From positions 1 through 28,660 of the IMG/VR virus record IMGVR_UViG_3300031566_000282: 28,660 bases of DNA; one strand, written 5' to 3'. The notes below the pieces were generated by a model. The model made no database searches. It saw only the letters and a program-made list of their open reading frames with translations, and had not been told where the DNA came from. A program made the translations under genes and the position numbers. This DNA comes from a virus. Of this stretch, positions 19,220-28,343 are shown one piece after another. Position 1 is the first letter of the stretch; every line of letters begins with the position of its first letter.

Positions 19220-20919
19220 GAAAGTTAATCGTTAACGACGTAGTTTTAGACATTGACGATCAGACGGCGATTGGCATAGATTACCAATCTTATGACATAA
19301 AACAATTGGCGGACACCTTTGTAAAAGTTTCAAATACTTTCACAGTCCCGGCAACAGTTAAAAATTTGGCCGTCTTTGGCCTACCTAATAACCCCCAGAG
19401 TACCAGTACTTTAGTTTATCAAGAAGCTACTTGTAATTATTGGGTGGACAATGATTTAATAATTGACGATGGGCGGATAAGGGTTGACGAAATCCAGGAC
19501 AGGATCGGTTTGTTTATTTTTGAAAAGGCAAATATCTGGGAAACATTAAAAACGGTATTCTTCGGGGCGGACTTTTGGAACGATTTTATAAACAATTTTT
19601 ATGGCCCCGTTAAGGGCGGATACACACCCGCCGGATCACATTTTGCGGGCACTTTTGCAGATTTTTGTCAGGAAATCGCAGACAGTACAGAGGGGATCAT
19701 CCTACCAATGACCTGGGGCAATTTAAAAGAGGCGACATATAAAAATATAGCTGAAGAAATAAAACCCTTAGAATTTGGGACGGCTCTATATTACATATGG
19801 ACGCGTTTGGAATATAAGGATATAGGTGGGGAAGACGTAGAGTCTTATGGCGGGCATTTTGCGGTTTATGCAAAAACCATTTTTGAGTACATCGAGTGGA
19901 AGTACGGTGTAAATTTCCTGACCTCCGGGGGCGTTTTAAACGGTAACATTTGGGACGATCCGATCGCACCACTGTTGTACATAGATGCAAAAGAAATAAC
20001 TATACGGGTGTTTGGAACTAGTCCTAATTTAGACATTTATTTTTACTACGCACCGAACGCACCACTAGCCACTAACTTCCTACCGCACAGCAGTATACAA
20101 GATAAAGCCGACAAAACTTTATACGACTTCGTTACGTCCTTCATACAGTGTACCAATGCGATTAAAGATGAATTTGATATAAACGGAGAAAAAATAATAC
20201 GACTTGCACGATTTGACGATCTTACATCTTTAGGTGACCTCGTGGAGTTTAGCGGGTTGACGGGTAAACCGAAATACAAACCTTTTGTAGAGGGTTTCGC
20301 CCAAATGAACTATATAACATTCGGCACCATCTTTGACGGCGGCGACAGCCTGTTAAATAGTAAAACTATAAATTTAGGAAATGCGAATGTAGATAAAAGT
20401 AAAACGCTTTTCGCGATAGATGCCCACGTGCCCGCAACAGTGGTAAACGGTGCAGACGCGATCCTTGACTTATCAAAAAAAGAGGCTTTTAAGACTTTCA
20501 CTTTCATGATAAGTGACGGTCTTTGCAGCGTGTCCACTTTGATCGGACATATAGCCGGATCAGTTGTAGCGGATGCAAATGTAGTTCTCCCGAAAGCTGC
20601 CCTATACGAGTTAGACAGCGAGTATGAATTGTTAAACACGGCATTGGCTTTCCCTGTTTGGTACGAAATCCAAAAATGGTTGACCCCCGCCGACTTAAAG
20701 GACTTTAAATTTTTCAAACAATACTATATACGGGAGCTGAACGGCTCTTATTTCGTAAATAAGATAAAAGGGTTTAATCCTGAAAAGTCAACCCAGCCCA
20801 CAACTTTAGAGGTGCTCAGGATAAGCGACGCAACACCTGTAACGCCTCCTGATCTTGATTTCTGGGTAGACGGAGTATTTGATCCATGGTTTGACGGTGT
20901 GAATGATTACTGGTATTAG
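19216..20919 (+). CDS. Large tail or baseplate-like protein, 567 residues
   Basis: The N-terminus carries DIDDQTAIGIDYQSYDIKQL...KVSNTFTVPATVKNLAVFGLPNNPQS, a pattern I associate with large tail proteins of Bacteroidota phages. The rest is beta-rich with long strands, as in baseplate hub or tail-associated proteins. The C-terminus is striking: after a PPD linker, WVDG, DPWFDG and DYW form an aromatic, Asp/Gly-rich tail that may bind glycan or another protein. It lies between small tail genes and the tape measure, while its usual place would be after the tape measure. The exact structural role is inferred. Confidence 0.7.
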   Translation: MRKLIVNDVVLDIDDQTAIGIDYQSYDIKQLADTFVKVSNTFTVPATVKNLAVFGLPNNPQSTSTLVYQEATCNYWVDNDLIIDDGRIRVDEIQDRIGLFIFEKANIWETLKTVFFGADFWNDFINNFYGPVKGGYTPAGSHFAGTFADFCQEIADSTEGIILPMTWGNLKEATYKNIAEEIKPLEFGTALYYIWTRLEYKDIGGEDVESYGGHFAVYAKTIFEYIEWKYGVNFLTSGGVLNGNIWDDPIAPLLYIDAKEITIRVFGTSPNLDIYFYYAPNAPLATNFLPHSSIQDKADKTLYDFVTSFIQCTNAIKDEFDINGEKIIRLARFDDLTSLGDLVEFSGLTGKPKYKPFVEGFAQMNYITFGTIFDGGDSLLNSKTINLGNANVDKSKTLFAIDAHVPATVVNGADAILDLSKKEAFKTFTFMISDGLCSVSTLIGHIAGSVVADANVVLPKAALYELDSEYELLNTALAFPVWYEIQKWLTPADLKDFKFFKQYYIRELNGSYFVNKIKGFNPEKSTQPTTLEVLRISDATPVTPPDLDFWVDGVFDPWFDGVNDYWY

Positions 20920-20924
20920 AAATT

Positions 20925-23117
20925 ATGGCTGAAATAGTAAAATTATTTGAATTTGAGATCGATTTGCAGAAAGCTACTGAGAGTGTACGCAGCACGAAGA
21001 TCGCGATCGAGCAGTTAAAACAAGAGTCTCAAAGTCTTAAAGAAAGTGAAGGCGAACTTTCGGACGCTTATCTTGAAAGCAAGGCGAGCTTAAAAACTTT
21101 GCAAACGGAGCTAAGGCAAAATGAGAAAATAACCCAAAACGTGATCGCGGCCAACGACGCAAACACCGGATCGATTGACCAAATGCGAAAGCAATTATCT
21201 GTTGTGTCGGTGCAGTGGGCGAAGCTATCGAAGGATGAACGCGAAAATACAGAGCAAGGCAAGCAATTGACTGCACAAAAAACTCAATTGACCAATGCCT
21301 TGAAGGGAGAGGAACGCGCGACGGGTGACGCTACGCGCAACGTAGGTAACTATAATGAGGTTTTGGGGCAGGGTGTTGGCATTTTAGGCCAATTTGTGCC
21401 GGGTTTAAACAGCGCGTCAAGTGCCGCGACTGGTTTAGGTAAGGCTTTTACGGTTGCATTAGGCCCGATCGGTCTAATTTTGGCCGTCGTAGCGCTGGTT
21501 GTAGCGGGCTTAAAAGCTTTTTTTACGTCTTCCGAAGAAGGACAGGACTCGTGGGCGGAATTCGGGGCGGCAGGTAGTCAGGTTTTGGCCAATTTAACAG
21601 ACGGATTAAGCACTTTCGGTAAAGCCTTAACAGGTGACAAAGGTGCGTTCACACAGATAAAGGAGTTCTTCAGTGACACTTTCGTAAAATCAATAAAGGG
21701 GGCCTGGGACACTTTAACAGGTGGTTTGAAACTATCCTTTAATAACATTAATTTGCAATTCCAAAGGCTTAAAAATGTGTTCACGGATAATGCCGAAGGC
21801 ATACAGGCGGCGCAAAGGGACATAGCTGAAAACCAAAAGCAAATAACAAAAGGCATACAGGACAGCATATCAGGTTTTACTAATTTGGTAGGCAAACTGT
21901 TTCAAGGTGTAGAGGCGGCGCAACTATTAGCTAATAGACAGGCGCTATTAAACAAAGTAACCCGCGACGCTTTAGTCGCCAATGCAAGGGACGCCGAAAA
22001 GGTTGCGAAGTTGCGTAACGAAGTCGCTAAAAAAGAAGAATTCACGGAGCTCGAAAGGTTAAAAAGATTAGAGCAAGCCATTAAATTGGAGCAGCAGATA
22101 CTTAACAGAAATTTGTTTATAGCCCAACAAAAATACCAAATACAGAAAGCACAAAACGCCCTTTCAAACTCTACAAGGGAGGATCTTGACAAAGAAGCCC
22201 AATTGTTAGCAGACGTATACAACGTCAGGAAAACAAACTTTGAGAAAACCAGAAAGTTAGAAACGGAGCGGGCGACGATTATAAAGCAAATACGACTCGA
22301 CGAAGAAAAGGCACAGGCGGAGCAAAATGCTAAAGAGCTTGCTGGTATAAATGAGATTTTAGCGGCTACTGAAGCTAACTTAAAGGCAGAGGTGGACGCT
22401 GTGCAAGCCGCTGAATTGTTAAAAGCACAGATAAGGGATCGGGAGGCGCAAGCTAGGACAATTGAGTTAGACGCTGAGTACGAAGCTAACAAAGCAAATA
22501 TTTTCAAGACTTTGGATCTTGAGGCCGAAAAGTTGCAATTGCAACGGGATCAGGAGGTCGCTTTTGCTGAGAAAATAGGGGCGGATACGACGAACATACT
22601 ACAGAAATACGCCAACGCCGAAATTGAAATTGAAAAGGCGAAAACGGATGCAAAGGCTGCCCTGTTGGAGAGTTTTGCAGGAAATTTAAAAGCAATTTTT
22701 GGAGAACAAACAGCAATAGGCAAGGCAGCAGCAATCGCAGAGACTACGATTAATACCTATAGAGGGGCAACGGCGGCATATAGCGCCTTGGCTGGTATAC
22801 CTGTAGTGGGCCCGGTTTTGGGGGCCGTGGCGGCGGCGGCGGCAGTTGCGGCAGGTTTGATAAATGTTAAGAAAATATTAGCGGTTAAAACTGGCTTACC
22901 GGGCGACACTTCAGCCGGATCAATACCAAGCGTCGGATCAAGTAATGTGTTCACCCCCGCCGCGACAAGTGCCCCCTCAGTTAACCAGGGGATCGTTTCG
23001 CGTGAAACAATTATACAAAACCAGGCTTCGGATCTACCAGCTTCGATCTTAGTGGTAGACGAAGTTACAGCCGCGCAAACAAAACAAAGCACCAATAAAA
23101 CAACGGGGGTTGTATAG
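20925..23117 (+). CDS. Tail tape-measure protein
   Basis: The 730-residue protein has the typical make-up of a tape measure: a long N-terminal coiled coil (residues about 10-130), a hydrophobic stretch around 174-200 (PIGLILAVVALVVAGLKAFF), a very long charged helical section (about 330-600) and a second hydrophobic Ala/Gly stretch near 620-650 (IPVVGPVLGAVAAAAAVAAG). It should set tail length and later pass into the host envelope. By the usual scaling of about 0.15 nm per residue the tail would be near 110 nm, pointing to a siphovirus. Long open frames on the opposite strand here are composition artefacts. Confidence 0.92.
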   Translation: MAEIVKLFEFEIDLQKATESVRSTKIAIEQLKQESQSLKESEGELSDAYLESKASLKTLQTELRQNEKITQNVIAANDANTGSIDQMRKQLSVVSVQWAKLSKDERENTEQGKQLTAQKTQLTNALKGEERATGDATRNVGNYNEVLGQGVGILGQFVPGLNSASSAATGLGKAFTVALGPIGLILAVVALVVAGLKAFFTSSEEGQDSWAEFGAAGSQVLANLTDGLSTFGKALTGDKGAFTQIKEFFSDTFVKSIKGAWDTLTGGLKLSFNNINLQFQRLKNVFTDNAEGIQAAQRDIAENQKQITKGIQDSISGFTNLVGKLFQGVEAAQLLANRQALLNKVTRDALVANARDAEKVAKLRNEVAKKEEFTELERLKRLEQAIKLEQQILNRNLFIAQQKYQIQKAQNALSNSTREDLDKEAQLLADVYNVRKTNFEKTRKLETERATIIKQIRLDEEKAQAEQNAKELAGINEILAATEANLKAEVDAVQAAELLKAQIRDREAQARTIELDAEYEANKANIFKTLDLEAEKLQLQRDQEVAFAEKIGADTTNILQKYANAEIEIEKAKTDAKAALLESFAGNLKAIFGEQTAIGKAAAIAETTINTYRGATAAYSALAGIPVVGPVLGAVAAAAAVAAGLINVKKILAVKTGLPGDTSAGSIPSVGSSNVFTPAATSAPSVNQGIVSRETIIQNQASDLPASILVVDEVTAAQTKQSTNKTTGVV

Positions 23118-23133
23118 CTAATATCTATATTAA

Positions 23134-23165
23134 TTTGCTTTTGATAAATATTAATTATAATTTTG
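23134..23165 (+). promoter_or_regulatory. Promoter of the capsid operon
   Basis: TTTG (23134-23137), 20 bases, then TAATTTTG (23158-23165), a mix of the two classes seen here (20-base spacer but G-ended -7 box). The ATG lies 6 bases after the box, so the leader would be very short. Confidence 0.6.
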
Positions 23166-23171
23166 TGAACA

Positions 23172-24368
23172 ATGGATAAATTTATAGCGCGATATGAACA
23201 AAACGGGATCAAAAGATCAATAGCTTTTGACAAGTCACGTTTTGACCAACCGAAAGCCGAAGTCTGGCTAAAAGAAAATGGGATCAAAAATTTCTTATTT
23301 GTCTTCGAACCCATACCACCAAAACCGATCGGCGAAAACAGCGTAATGTTAAGCGGAGAGGTGGGCTTTGATATAACTTTAAACGAAGTTTTATCTATTC
23401 TGGAAAGTGGCAAAGAGATAATATTGGACACTTTCGGCGGGGATGCTTGGGAGGCGCTTAAAATTCACGACGCAATTAAATTGTTAAACAACAATCCATC
23501 AATAGGGGTGATCGGATCATGTATGTCGGCGGGTATGCAGATATTATTAGCTACAGAAAACCGTTGGATGACCCCGAATAGTAGAGGTTTAATCCATAAC
23601 CCCTGGACATTTGAGGCGGGTGACGACGAAGCACTGCGAAATATGGCCAACCAATTGGAGCGTGAAAAAATGCAGATCGCAAACATTTATGCAGGCATCT
23701 CAGGAAAGCCAATTGACTATATATTAGACCTTATGAAAAAAGAAACGATTTTAAGCTCTGATCAAATGGTGGAACTTAATTTTGTAACGTCCTTACGTGG
23801 GGACAATTTAAACACAATAGTAACTAACAAAAACGAAAAAATGACAGTAGAAGACGAAAAAAGGTTAGGCACTATCGAAAATATGTTTAACAACATAAAA
23901 AAACTATTTTCACCCGTTAAAAACATTGTCCTACAAGACGTTAACGGAACGGAATTAGATTTCGGTAATGCTATTGAGACACCGGAGCAGATACAAGTCG
24001 GATCAACTGCGACCGTAGACGGATCACCCGCTCAGGGGGAGTACGTAATGGAAGACGGGACGGTGTACACATTTGAAGCCGGGGCGATCGTGGAGATACA
24101 GATCCCAGCCGAAGAAGATCCACTTATGCAGGAAAATGCGGAGCTAAAGGCTCAAATTTCAGAACTTGAGAGCCAACTATCCACCGCGCAAAACGCGGCG
24201 GATCAATTAGAAGTGGCAAACAACGCTATTAAAGACGAATTTTTGAAAGTACAAAACGCTTTTGTGGCTTTTAAAAATGAGTTTTCAAAAGAAAAACAAG
24301 AAATTACCGTGCCGTCGGAGGACGTAAACGGTGAACAAAAAACAAAATTCACATTTAAAAGAAAATAG
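23172..24368 (+). CDS. ClpP-like head maturation protease fused to scaffold domain
   Basis: The 398-residue protein combines three parts. Residues 1-55 include FDKSRFDQPKAEVWLKENG, an N-terminal region seen in XkdF-like proteases. Residues about 56-215 are ClpP/S14-like: DTFGGDAWEAL, the nucleophile loop GSCMSAGMQ with S119, and RGLIHNPW with H142. From about 225 the chain is acidic and ends in a coiled coil (NAELKAQISELESQL...), typical of a scaffold. It should guide capsid assembly and then cleave the scaffold and itself during head maturation. It is followed by the major capsid gene after 2 bases, as is normal. Confidence 0.9.
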   Translation: MDKFIARYEQNGIKRSIAFDKSRFDQPKAEVWLKENGIKNFLFVFEPIPPKPIGENSVMLSGEVGFDITLNEVLSILESGKEIILDTFGGDAWEALKIHDAIKLLNNNPSIGVIGSCMSAGMQILLATENRWMTPNSRGLIHNPWTFEAGDDEALRNMANQLEREKMQIANIYAGISGKPIDYILDLMKKETILSSDQMVELNFVTSLRGDNLNTIVTNKNEKMTVEDEKRLGTIENMFNNIKKLFSPVKNIVLQDVNGTELDFGNAIETPEQIQVGSTATVDGSPAQGEYVMEDGTVYTFEAGAIVEIQIPAEEDPLMQENAELKAQISELESQLSTAQNAADQLEVANNAIKDEFLKVQNAFVAFKNEFSKEKQEITVPSEDVNGEQKTKFTFKRK

Positions 24369-24370
24369 AC

Positions 24371-25459
24371 ATGGCAAGCGGAATAGATTTATCGGGGTTG
24401 ACACTTAACCCTATCGAAGTACAGGAAATCAAGGATTTCATTGTTGAAAGAGTTTTTGAAAGACCGGAATTCCAAGCGATCCACGGCACTTTTAAGACCG
24501 GGGTCAAAATGAAAGAACAAATAGTTTTTGCCTCACAATTCGGCAAAACTGGCTTACTAGGAGACGCGACTTGCACACGCAAAACAAGCGGCGCGAAAAG
24601 CACACTAACACAAAAGTATTGGACACCAGCGGGAATCGAAGACACTTTGATCCACTGCAACGCCGAACTAAACTCTTTGTTCAAAGCGTATTACACTAAA
24701 ATTCAAAATTATAGAGAGCGTTACGAAATACAAGGGACTGATCTTGAAATTTTCTACTCGATCCTTTTTGAAGAAGCAATGGTTGCCACTATCTGGCGGG
24801 CTGGCTGGTATGCTGATCTTAATGTAGCAGCCGCAGCGGCTGGTACTGCCGGGCTAGTTGCCGCGGGCGACATCCCTTACTATAATTACATTGACGGCCT
24901 TTGGGCGCAGATTTTTGACGCTGTTACAGCCACAACTGTAAAACGTTACACTATTGCGCTTAACGCGCAAGTAACTAAAGCAGCTCAATTAGCTTTAACG
25001 GCGGACATAGCAAAAGACACATATTTTGAAGGTATTTTAGCGCTTGCTGATGCACGTTTGAAAGCTGATCCGAACGCTAAACTGTTTGTAAGTGGTGAAA
25101 TCTGGGAGAATTACAGAAAATCATTACAGAAAGCAGGCGAAAATTTCACGATTGAGTACACAACTGAAGGGTTTAGGCAGTTAAATTGGAACAGGTATCC
25201 TGTCGTTAATATGGAAACTATCTGGGATCTGGACAGCCGCGAAGACTTTGTGGACAACACAACGAATAACGCTTATGACAATCCAAATAGGATCGTGTTT
25301 ACAGTGCCAGAAAACATACCTTTAGCTACGCTCAATGAGAATGATTTGAATGCTCTTGAAATGTTTTACGATCCGATTGCACGCAATAACTATTTAGGTT
25401 ATGGGTTTTCTTTCGACTCTAAATTGTTAGAAGGTTATATGATGGTAGTGGGTTATTAA
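24371..25459 (+). CDS. Major capsid protein
   Basis: The 362-residue protein lies directly after the protease-scaffold gene, the standard place for the major capsid protein. It has an N-terminal helix-strand segment, LFVSGEIWENYRKSLQKAG near residue 240, WNRYPVVNMETIWD, and PENIPLATLNENDLNALEMFYDPIARNNYLGYGFSFDSKLLEGYMMVVGY at the C-terminus, the order seen in capsid proteins of Bacteroidota phages. The fold is probably HK97-like. No long N-terminal scaffold is present, consistent with a separate scaffold in the previous gene. Confidence 0.85.
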   Translation: MASGIDLSGLTLNPIEVQEIKDFIVERVFERPEFQAIHGTFKTGVKMKEQIVFASQFGKTGLLGDATCTRKTSGAKSTLTQKYWTPAGIEDTLIHCNAELNSLFKAYYTKIQNYRERYEIQGTDLEIFYSILFEEAMVATIWRAGWYADLNVAAAAAGTAGLVAAGDIPYYNYIDGLWAQIFDAVTATTVKRYTIALNAQVTKAAQLALTADIAKDTYFEGILALADARLKADPNAKLFVSGEIWENYRKSLQKAGENFTIEYTTEGFRQLNWNRYPVVNMETIWDLDSREDFVDNTTNNAYDNPNRIVFTVPENIPLATLNENDLNALEMFYDPIARNNYLGYGFSFDSKLLEGYMMVVGY

Positions 25460-25478
25460 TCCTTAAAATTTAGAAATT

Positions 25479-26054
25479 ATGGGATGTATAGATGGGATTA
25501 CAAAAGACATAGCCTCCACATGTGAAGAACAACCGGTTGCAGGGGTTGAAGTACTAGCGTGGGCGGGTAATAGGAAGGATGCCACTTTCACTTACGACGC
25601 TGTAAATTTATCAAAGATAACTGATATACAGATGGCCGTAGGCGAGAAATTGTACCTTATGAAAGGCGTTAAGAAGTTACTTAACCCCGGCACTTCGTTA
25701 ATAGTTGCGGAGGATCGTGCCGATCGTTACCAGCACAAATTTAATTTCCAGGGCTTTGAGTTCACAGCGGAGGACGTCGAAAATATAGACTCTCTGGCCG
25801 ATCTGTTTGTGGTGGTCGAAATGATCGACAAAGTGGCAGGCGGCGATGGCACGTTTAGGGCTTTCGGAGTTCAAAACGGGATGTACAAAACGTCTTTAGA
25901 ATGGACAGCCAATGACATAGACGGGGCAATAGCGATAGAAATGGCAAGTCAGGACGGGGCAGCAGAAAAGTACCCCTGGTACACGGTTTTAGACACTGAT
26001 TATGCCACCACTTTGGCTATGATAGTGGCACAAGAAGCGGTACAGGTGCCTTAA
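25479..26054 (+). CDS. Putative major tail-tube or structural protein
   Basis: The 191-residue protein starts MGCIDGITKDIASTC, a start I associate with structural proteins of Bacteroidota siphophages. The rest is beta-rich: VLAWAGNRKDATFTYDA, a central KFNFQGFEFT, and a C-terminal FRAFGVQNGMYKTSLEW...GAIAIEMASQDG, the type of ending seen in tail-tube proteins. It follows the capsid gene by 19 bases. A tail-tube role fits size and composition, but a capsid decoration protein is an alternative, since no other tail genes stand between it and the portal. Confidence 0.6.
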   Translation: MGCIDGITKDIASTCEEQPVAGVEVLAWAGNRKDATFTYDAVNLSKITDIQMAVGEKLYLMKGVKKLLNPGTSLIVAEDRADRYQHKFNFQGFEFTAEDVENIDSLADLFVVVEMIDKVAGGDGTFRAFGVQNGMYKTSLEWTANDIDGAIAIEMASQDGAAEKYPWYTVLDTDYATTLAMIVAQEAVQVP

Positions 26055-26058
26055 AAGA

Positions 26059-26607
26059 ATGATTAGTGAGATTGATTTGATATTAAGTGAGAAAGTCGAA
26101 GACGTGATCGCGTCTTCACTTTCGTTAACTTTGCTAAAAGTTTACTCGAGGCTATATTTAAACGGCGGACAGCCTCGCACCTGTTCAAAATCACAAAGAG
26201 AATATTATTATAAACTCAAAAAAGATTACGATATAAATAAGGAACAATTAGAAAGGACATGTTTACCCGTATTTGACGGGCGAAGGTATGTACCCGGTGT
26301 TTTTAAAGACGGTGTTTTGGTGGCCGGGCACTTACATATAATGGGATCTTTGCTTACTGATAAGCAGGCTATTGATTACCTTAACAACGGAGTTTTAAAA
26401 GAAAAAGATTTTAAAATTTTACCGAAAAGCTACAAAGTTGAATTGGAAATTAAAAAGTACACAATCGCAGATGTTATAGACATACTGGATCGCGACAATT
26501 ACAATGAGCTAAAAAAAGCGGCTAAAGCTTTGGATCTTATCTCAGGCAGTCCGACAAAAGACGAAATAAAGGAGACTTTAGCAAATTTTACATCTGATCT
26601 TATATAA
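26059..26607 (+). CDS. Unknown virion-operon protein, 182 residues
   Basis: The protein has an N-terminal helix pair, then LYLNGGQPRTCSKSQREYYYKLKKD (residues about 33-57), a pattern I have seen in small proteins of Bacteroidota phages without known function. The middle is mixed; the C-terminal third (TIADVIDILDRDNYNELKKAAKALDLISGSPTKDEI) looks like a HeH/LEM-type helical domain that often binds DNA. It lies between the tail-tube-like gene and the portal, so a head-completion or DNA-contact role is plausible. No firm family. Confidence 0.7.
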   Translation: MISEIDLILSEKVEDVIASSLSLTLLKVYSRLYLNGGQPRTCSKSQREYYYKLKKDYDINKEQLERTCLPVFDGRRYVPGVFKDGVLVAGHLHIMGSLLTDKQAIDYLNNGVLKEKDFKILPKSYKVELEIKKYTIADVIDILDRDNYNELKKAAKALDLISGSPTKDEIKETLANFTSDLI

Positions 26608-26610
26608 ACC

Positions 26611-27834
26611 ATGTCGCAACGCCTCGTAAACAAAGAAATAGATGATCGGGTACATATAGTTCCAAATAAGACCATTAAGAAGGATACCAGCAACGGGATC
26701 AATGGCTTAATGCTCTTTGGAATTAACAACGATTATCCGCAGGTAATGGAAAAGCTAATTAACGGATCGGTGACGGCAAAAGCCGCCTCCCGTGTTTATG
26801 CTAAATTTTTGACAGGTGACGGCTTTGAGAATGAGGTGATCAATGATATTGTCGTGGGTAGGGACGCACGTGGCAAAAGCATAACAGTTAGAAAACTTTT
26901 ACGTGCCGTCGCAACTTCGATCAGTAAATTTCAAGGGGCTTTTATACATTGTAATTTTAACAGAGATGGCGCGATCGTCGACGTGCACACGAAACCATTT
27001 AAAAATTGTCGTTATGCTTTAGCCGACGACGTGGGTTATTCAGCTAAAATTTTAGTTTACGACAACTGGCAAAAAGATCGAAACCTACGATTTGATAAGG
27101 CCTTAATTAAAGATTTCAATGTTTTTAATGCAGAGCGAAATGTTTTTTTATCGCAGGTGAAAGCCGCTGAAGGAATAGAAAAGTACAAAGGTCAAATCTA
27201 TCCGCTTTTTACCGACGACGAATATTTTTACCCCTTATCGACTTTTGATGAAGCGTATTTAGATTGCGACACTGAAGCGCAACTAGCTTTATTCCGCAAT
27301 AGACAAACAAGAAACGGTTTTTTCAAAAAAACTATTCTACGCATTCAAGAAAGTTTGGACGAAGAAGCAAAAAAGGAACTGGCAGCCGACGCGCGGCGTT
27401 CTCTGGGGGTAGACGGTGATGGGCTTTGGATTATAGAAGACGAAGTTAACAAAAATGGCGAATTTTCAAGCACACAGGGCTTTGCAGTAGATCAACTGGA
27501 CAGCAATTTAGATGATGACAAGTTTAAAGATTGGAGTCCTGAAATTGCGAATAACATTCGTAAATCTGCAAAAGGTATACCCGCTGTTTTAATTGACTAT
27601 GAAGAAAATAAGCTAGGCACTACAAGCGGAGAAGCGATTATACAAGCCACTAACTATTATAATGCAATACTGTCAGACGAGCGCGACGAAATTTCAAGTT
27701 CTTTTCAAGAAATTTTCACTAAGTTTAACGATCCGCTTTTAGCAAATAATACCAATTGGAAGATCAAGCCCTTAAATCTATTAGAACAACAAAAAGATGG
27801 CGTTACTAACAATAGTGCAACAAAACCTGTATAA
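26611..27834 (+). CDS. Portal protein
   Basis: The 407-residue protein matches portal proteins of Bacteroidota phages: LMLFGINNDYPQVMEKLINGSVTAKAASRVYAKFLTGDGF at the N-terminus, a beta-rich wing with HCNFNRDGAIVDVHTKPFKNCRYA, and the helical stem-crown region ending PAVLIDYEENKLGTTSGEAIIQATNYYNAILSDERDEI. It forms the dodecameric ring for DNA entry and exit and docks the terminase. It lies after protease and capsid, the reverse of the usual terminase-portal-protease-capsid order. Its end overlaps the next gene by 38 bases. Confidence 0.85.
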   Translation: MSQRLVNKEIDDRVHIVPNKTIKKDTSNGINGLMLFGINNDYPQVMEKLINGSVTAKAASRVYAKFLTGDGFENEVINDIVVGRDARGKSITVRKLLRAVATSISKFQGAFIHCNFNRDGAIVDVHTKPFKNCRYALADDVGYSAKILVYDNWQKDRNLRFDKALIKDFNVFNAERNVFLSQVKAAEGIEKYKGQIYPLFTDDEYFYPLSTFDEAYLDCDTEAQLALFRNRQTRNGFFKKTILRIQESLDEEAKKELAADARRSLGVDGDGLWIIEDEVNKNGEFSSTQGFAVDQLDSNLDDDKFKDWSPEIANNIRKSAKGIPAVLIDYEENKLGTTSGEAIIQATNYYNAILSDERDEISSSFQEIFTKFNDPLLANNTNWKIKPLNLLEQQKDGVTNNSATKPV

Positions 27835-28342
27835 GCCTATTTCTCAAAATTGGGCCAATCATACTAAAATTTCAGGCGGGTATACGAATTTTGAACAGTT
27901 ACAAGCCGAAGTTGAAAACACTGATCTTAAGAAATTGATCGGGCCCGCTTTTTTGTACGCGATTCAGCAAACGCCTACCGACGTCAACTATGTAAAATTA
28001 TTAGATGGTATTGATTTCGAGGATTGCGACGGGAATACAATTGAGTTTAAAGGGATCAGGTATCAACTGGCCTTTATCAATTATTCGCGGTATGTTGGAA
28101 AGTCTGATCAGGCCGACACTTTTACGGGTATAGTAAGACAAAACAGGTCTGAAACATCGCCATTAAGTGAAGGGGCAATTAAAAGAGAAAGGCACGACGC
28201 TGAAAGTATTGCGATGCAGGATTTTGAGATAATGAAACAATATTTAAACGACAATACGGATGTGTATACTCTTTGGTGTGCCGAAAACACCAAAAAGATA
28301 TTTACGCCAAAACTAACTACAATACGTAAAACATACAATTGA
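27797..28342 (+). CDS. DUF6712-like head-tail connector
   Basis: The 181-residue protein resembles DUF6712, an abundant Bacteroidota phage family of gp6-like connectors: helices at the start (LLTIVQQNLYKPISQNW), NTDLKKLIGPAFLYAIQQ, GIRYQLAFINYSRYVG, and TDVYTLWCAENTKKIFTPKLTTIRKTYN. It follows the portal and likely forms the next ring in the neck. Its start lies inside the portal gene in another frame (38-base overlap), which is normal for tightly packed phage genes. Confidence 0.72.
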   Translation: MALLTIVQQNLYKPISQNWANHTKISGGYTNFEQLQAEVENTDLKKLIGPAFLYAIQQTPTDVNYVKLLDGIDFEDCDGNTIEFKGIRYQLAFINYSRYVGKSDQADTFTGIVRQNRSETSPLSEGAIKRERHDAESIAMQDFEIMKQYLNDNTDVYTLWCAENTKKIFTPKLTTIRKTYN

Positions 28343-28343
28343 T

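Noticed and set aside
21902-23431. Long minus-strand open frames (201 and 224 codons) opposite the tape measure and protease
   Set aside because: They lie fully antisense to strongly supported genes, are rich in Ser, Ala and Cys as expected from antisense of Lys/Glu/Ala codons, and have no family features.
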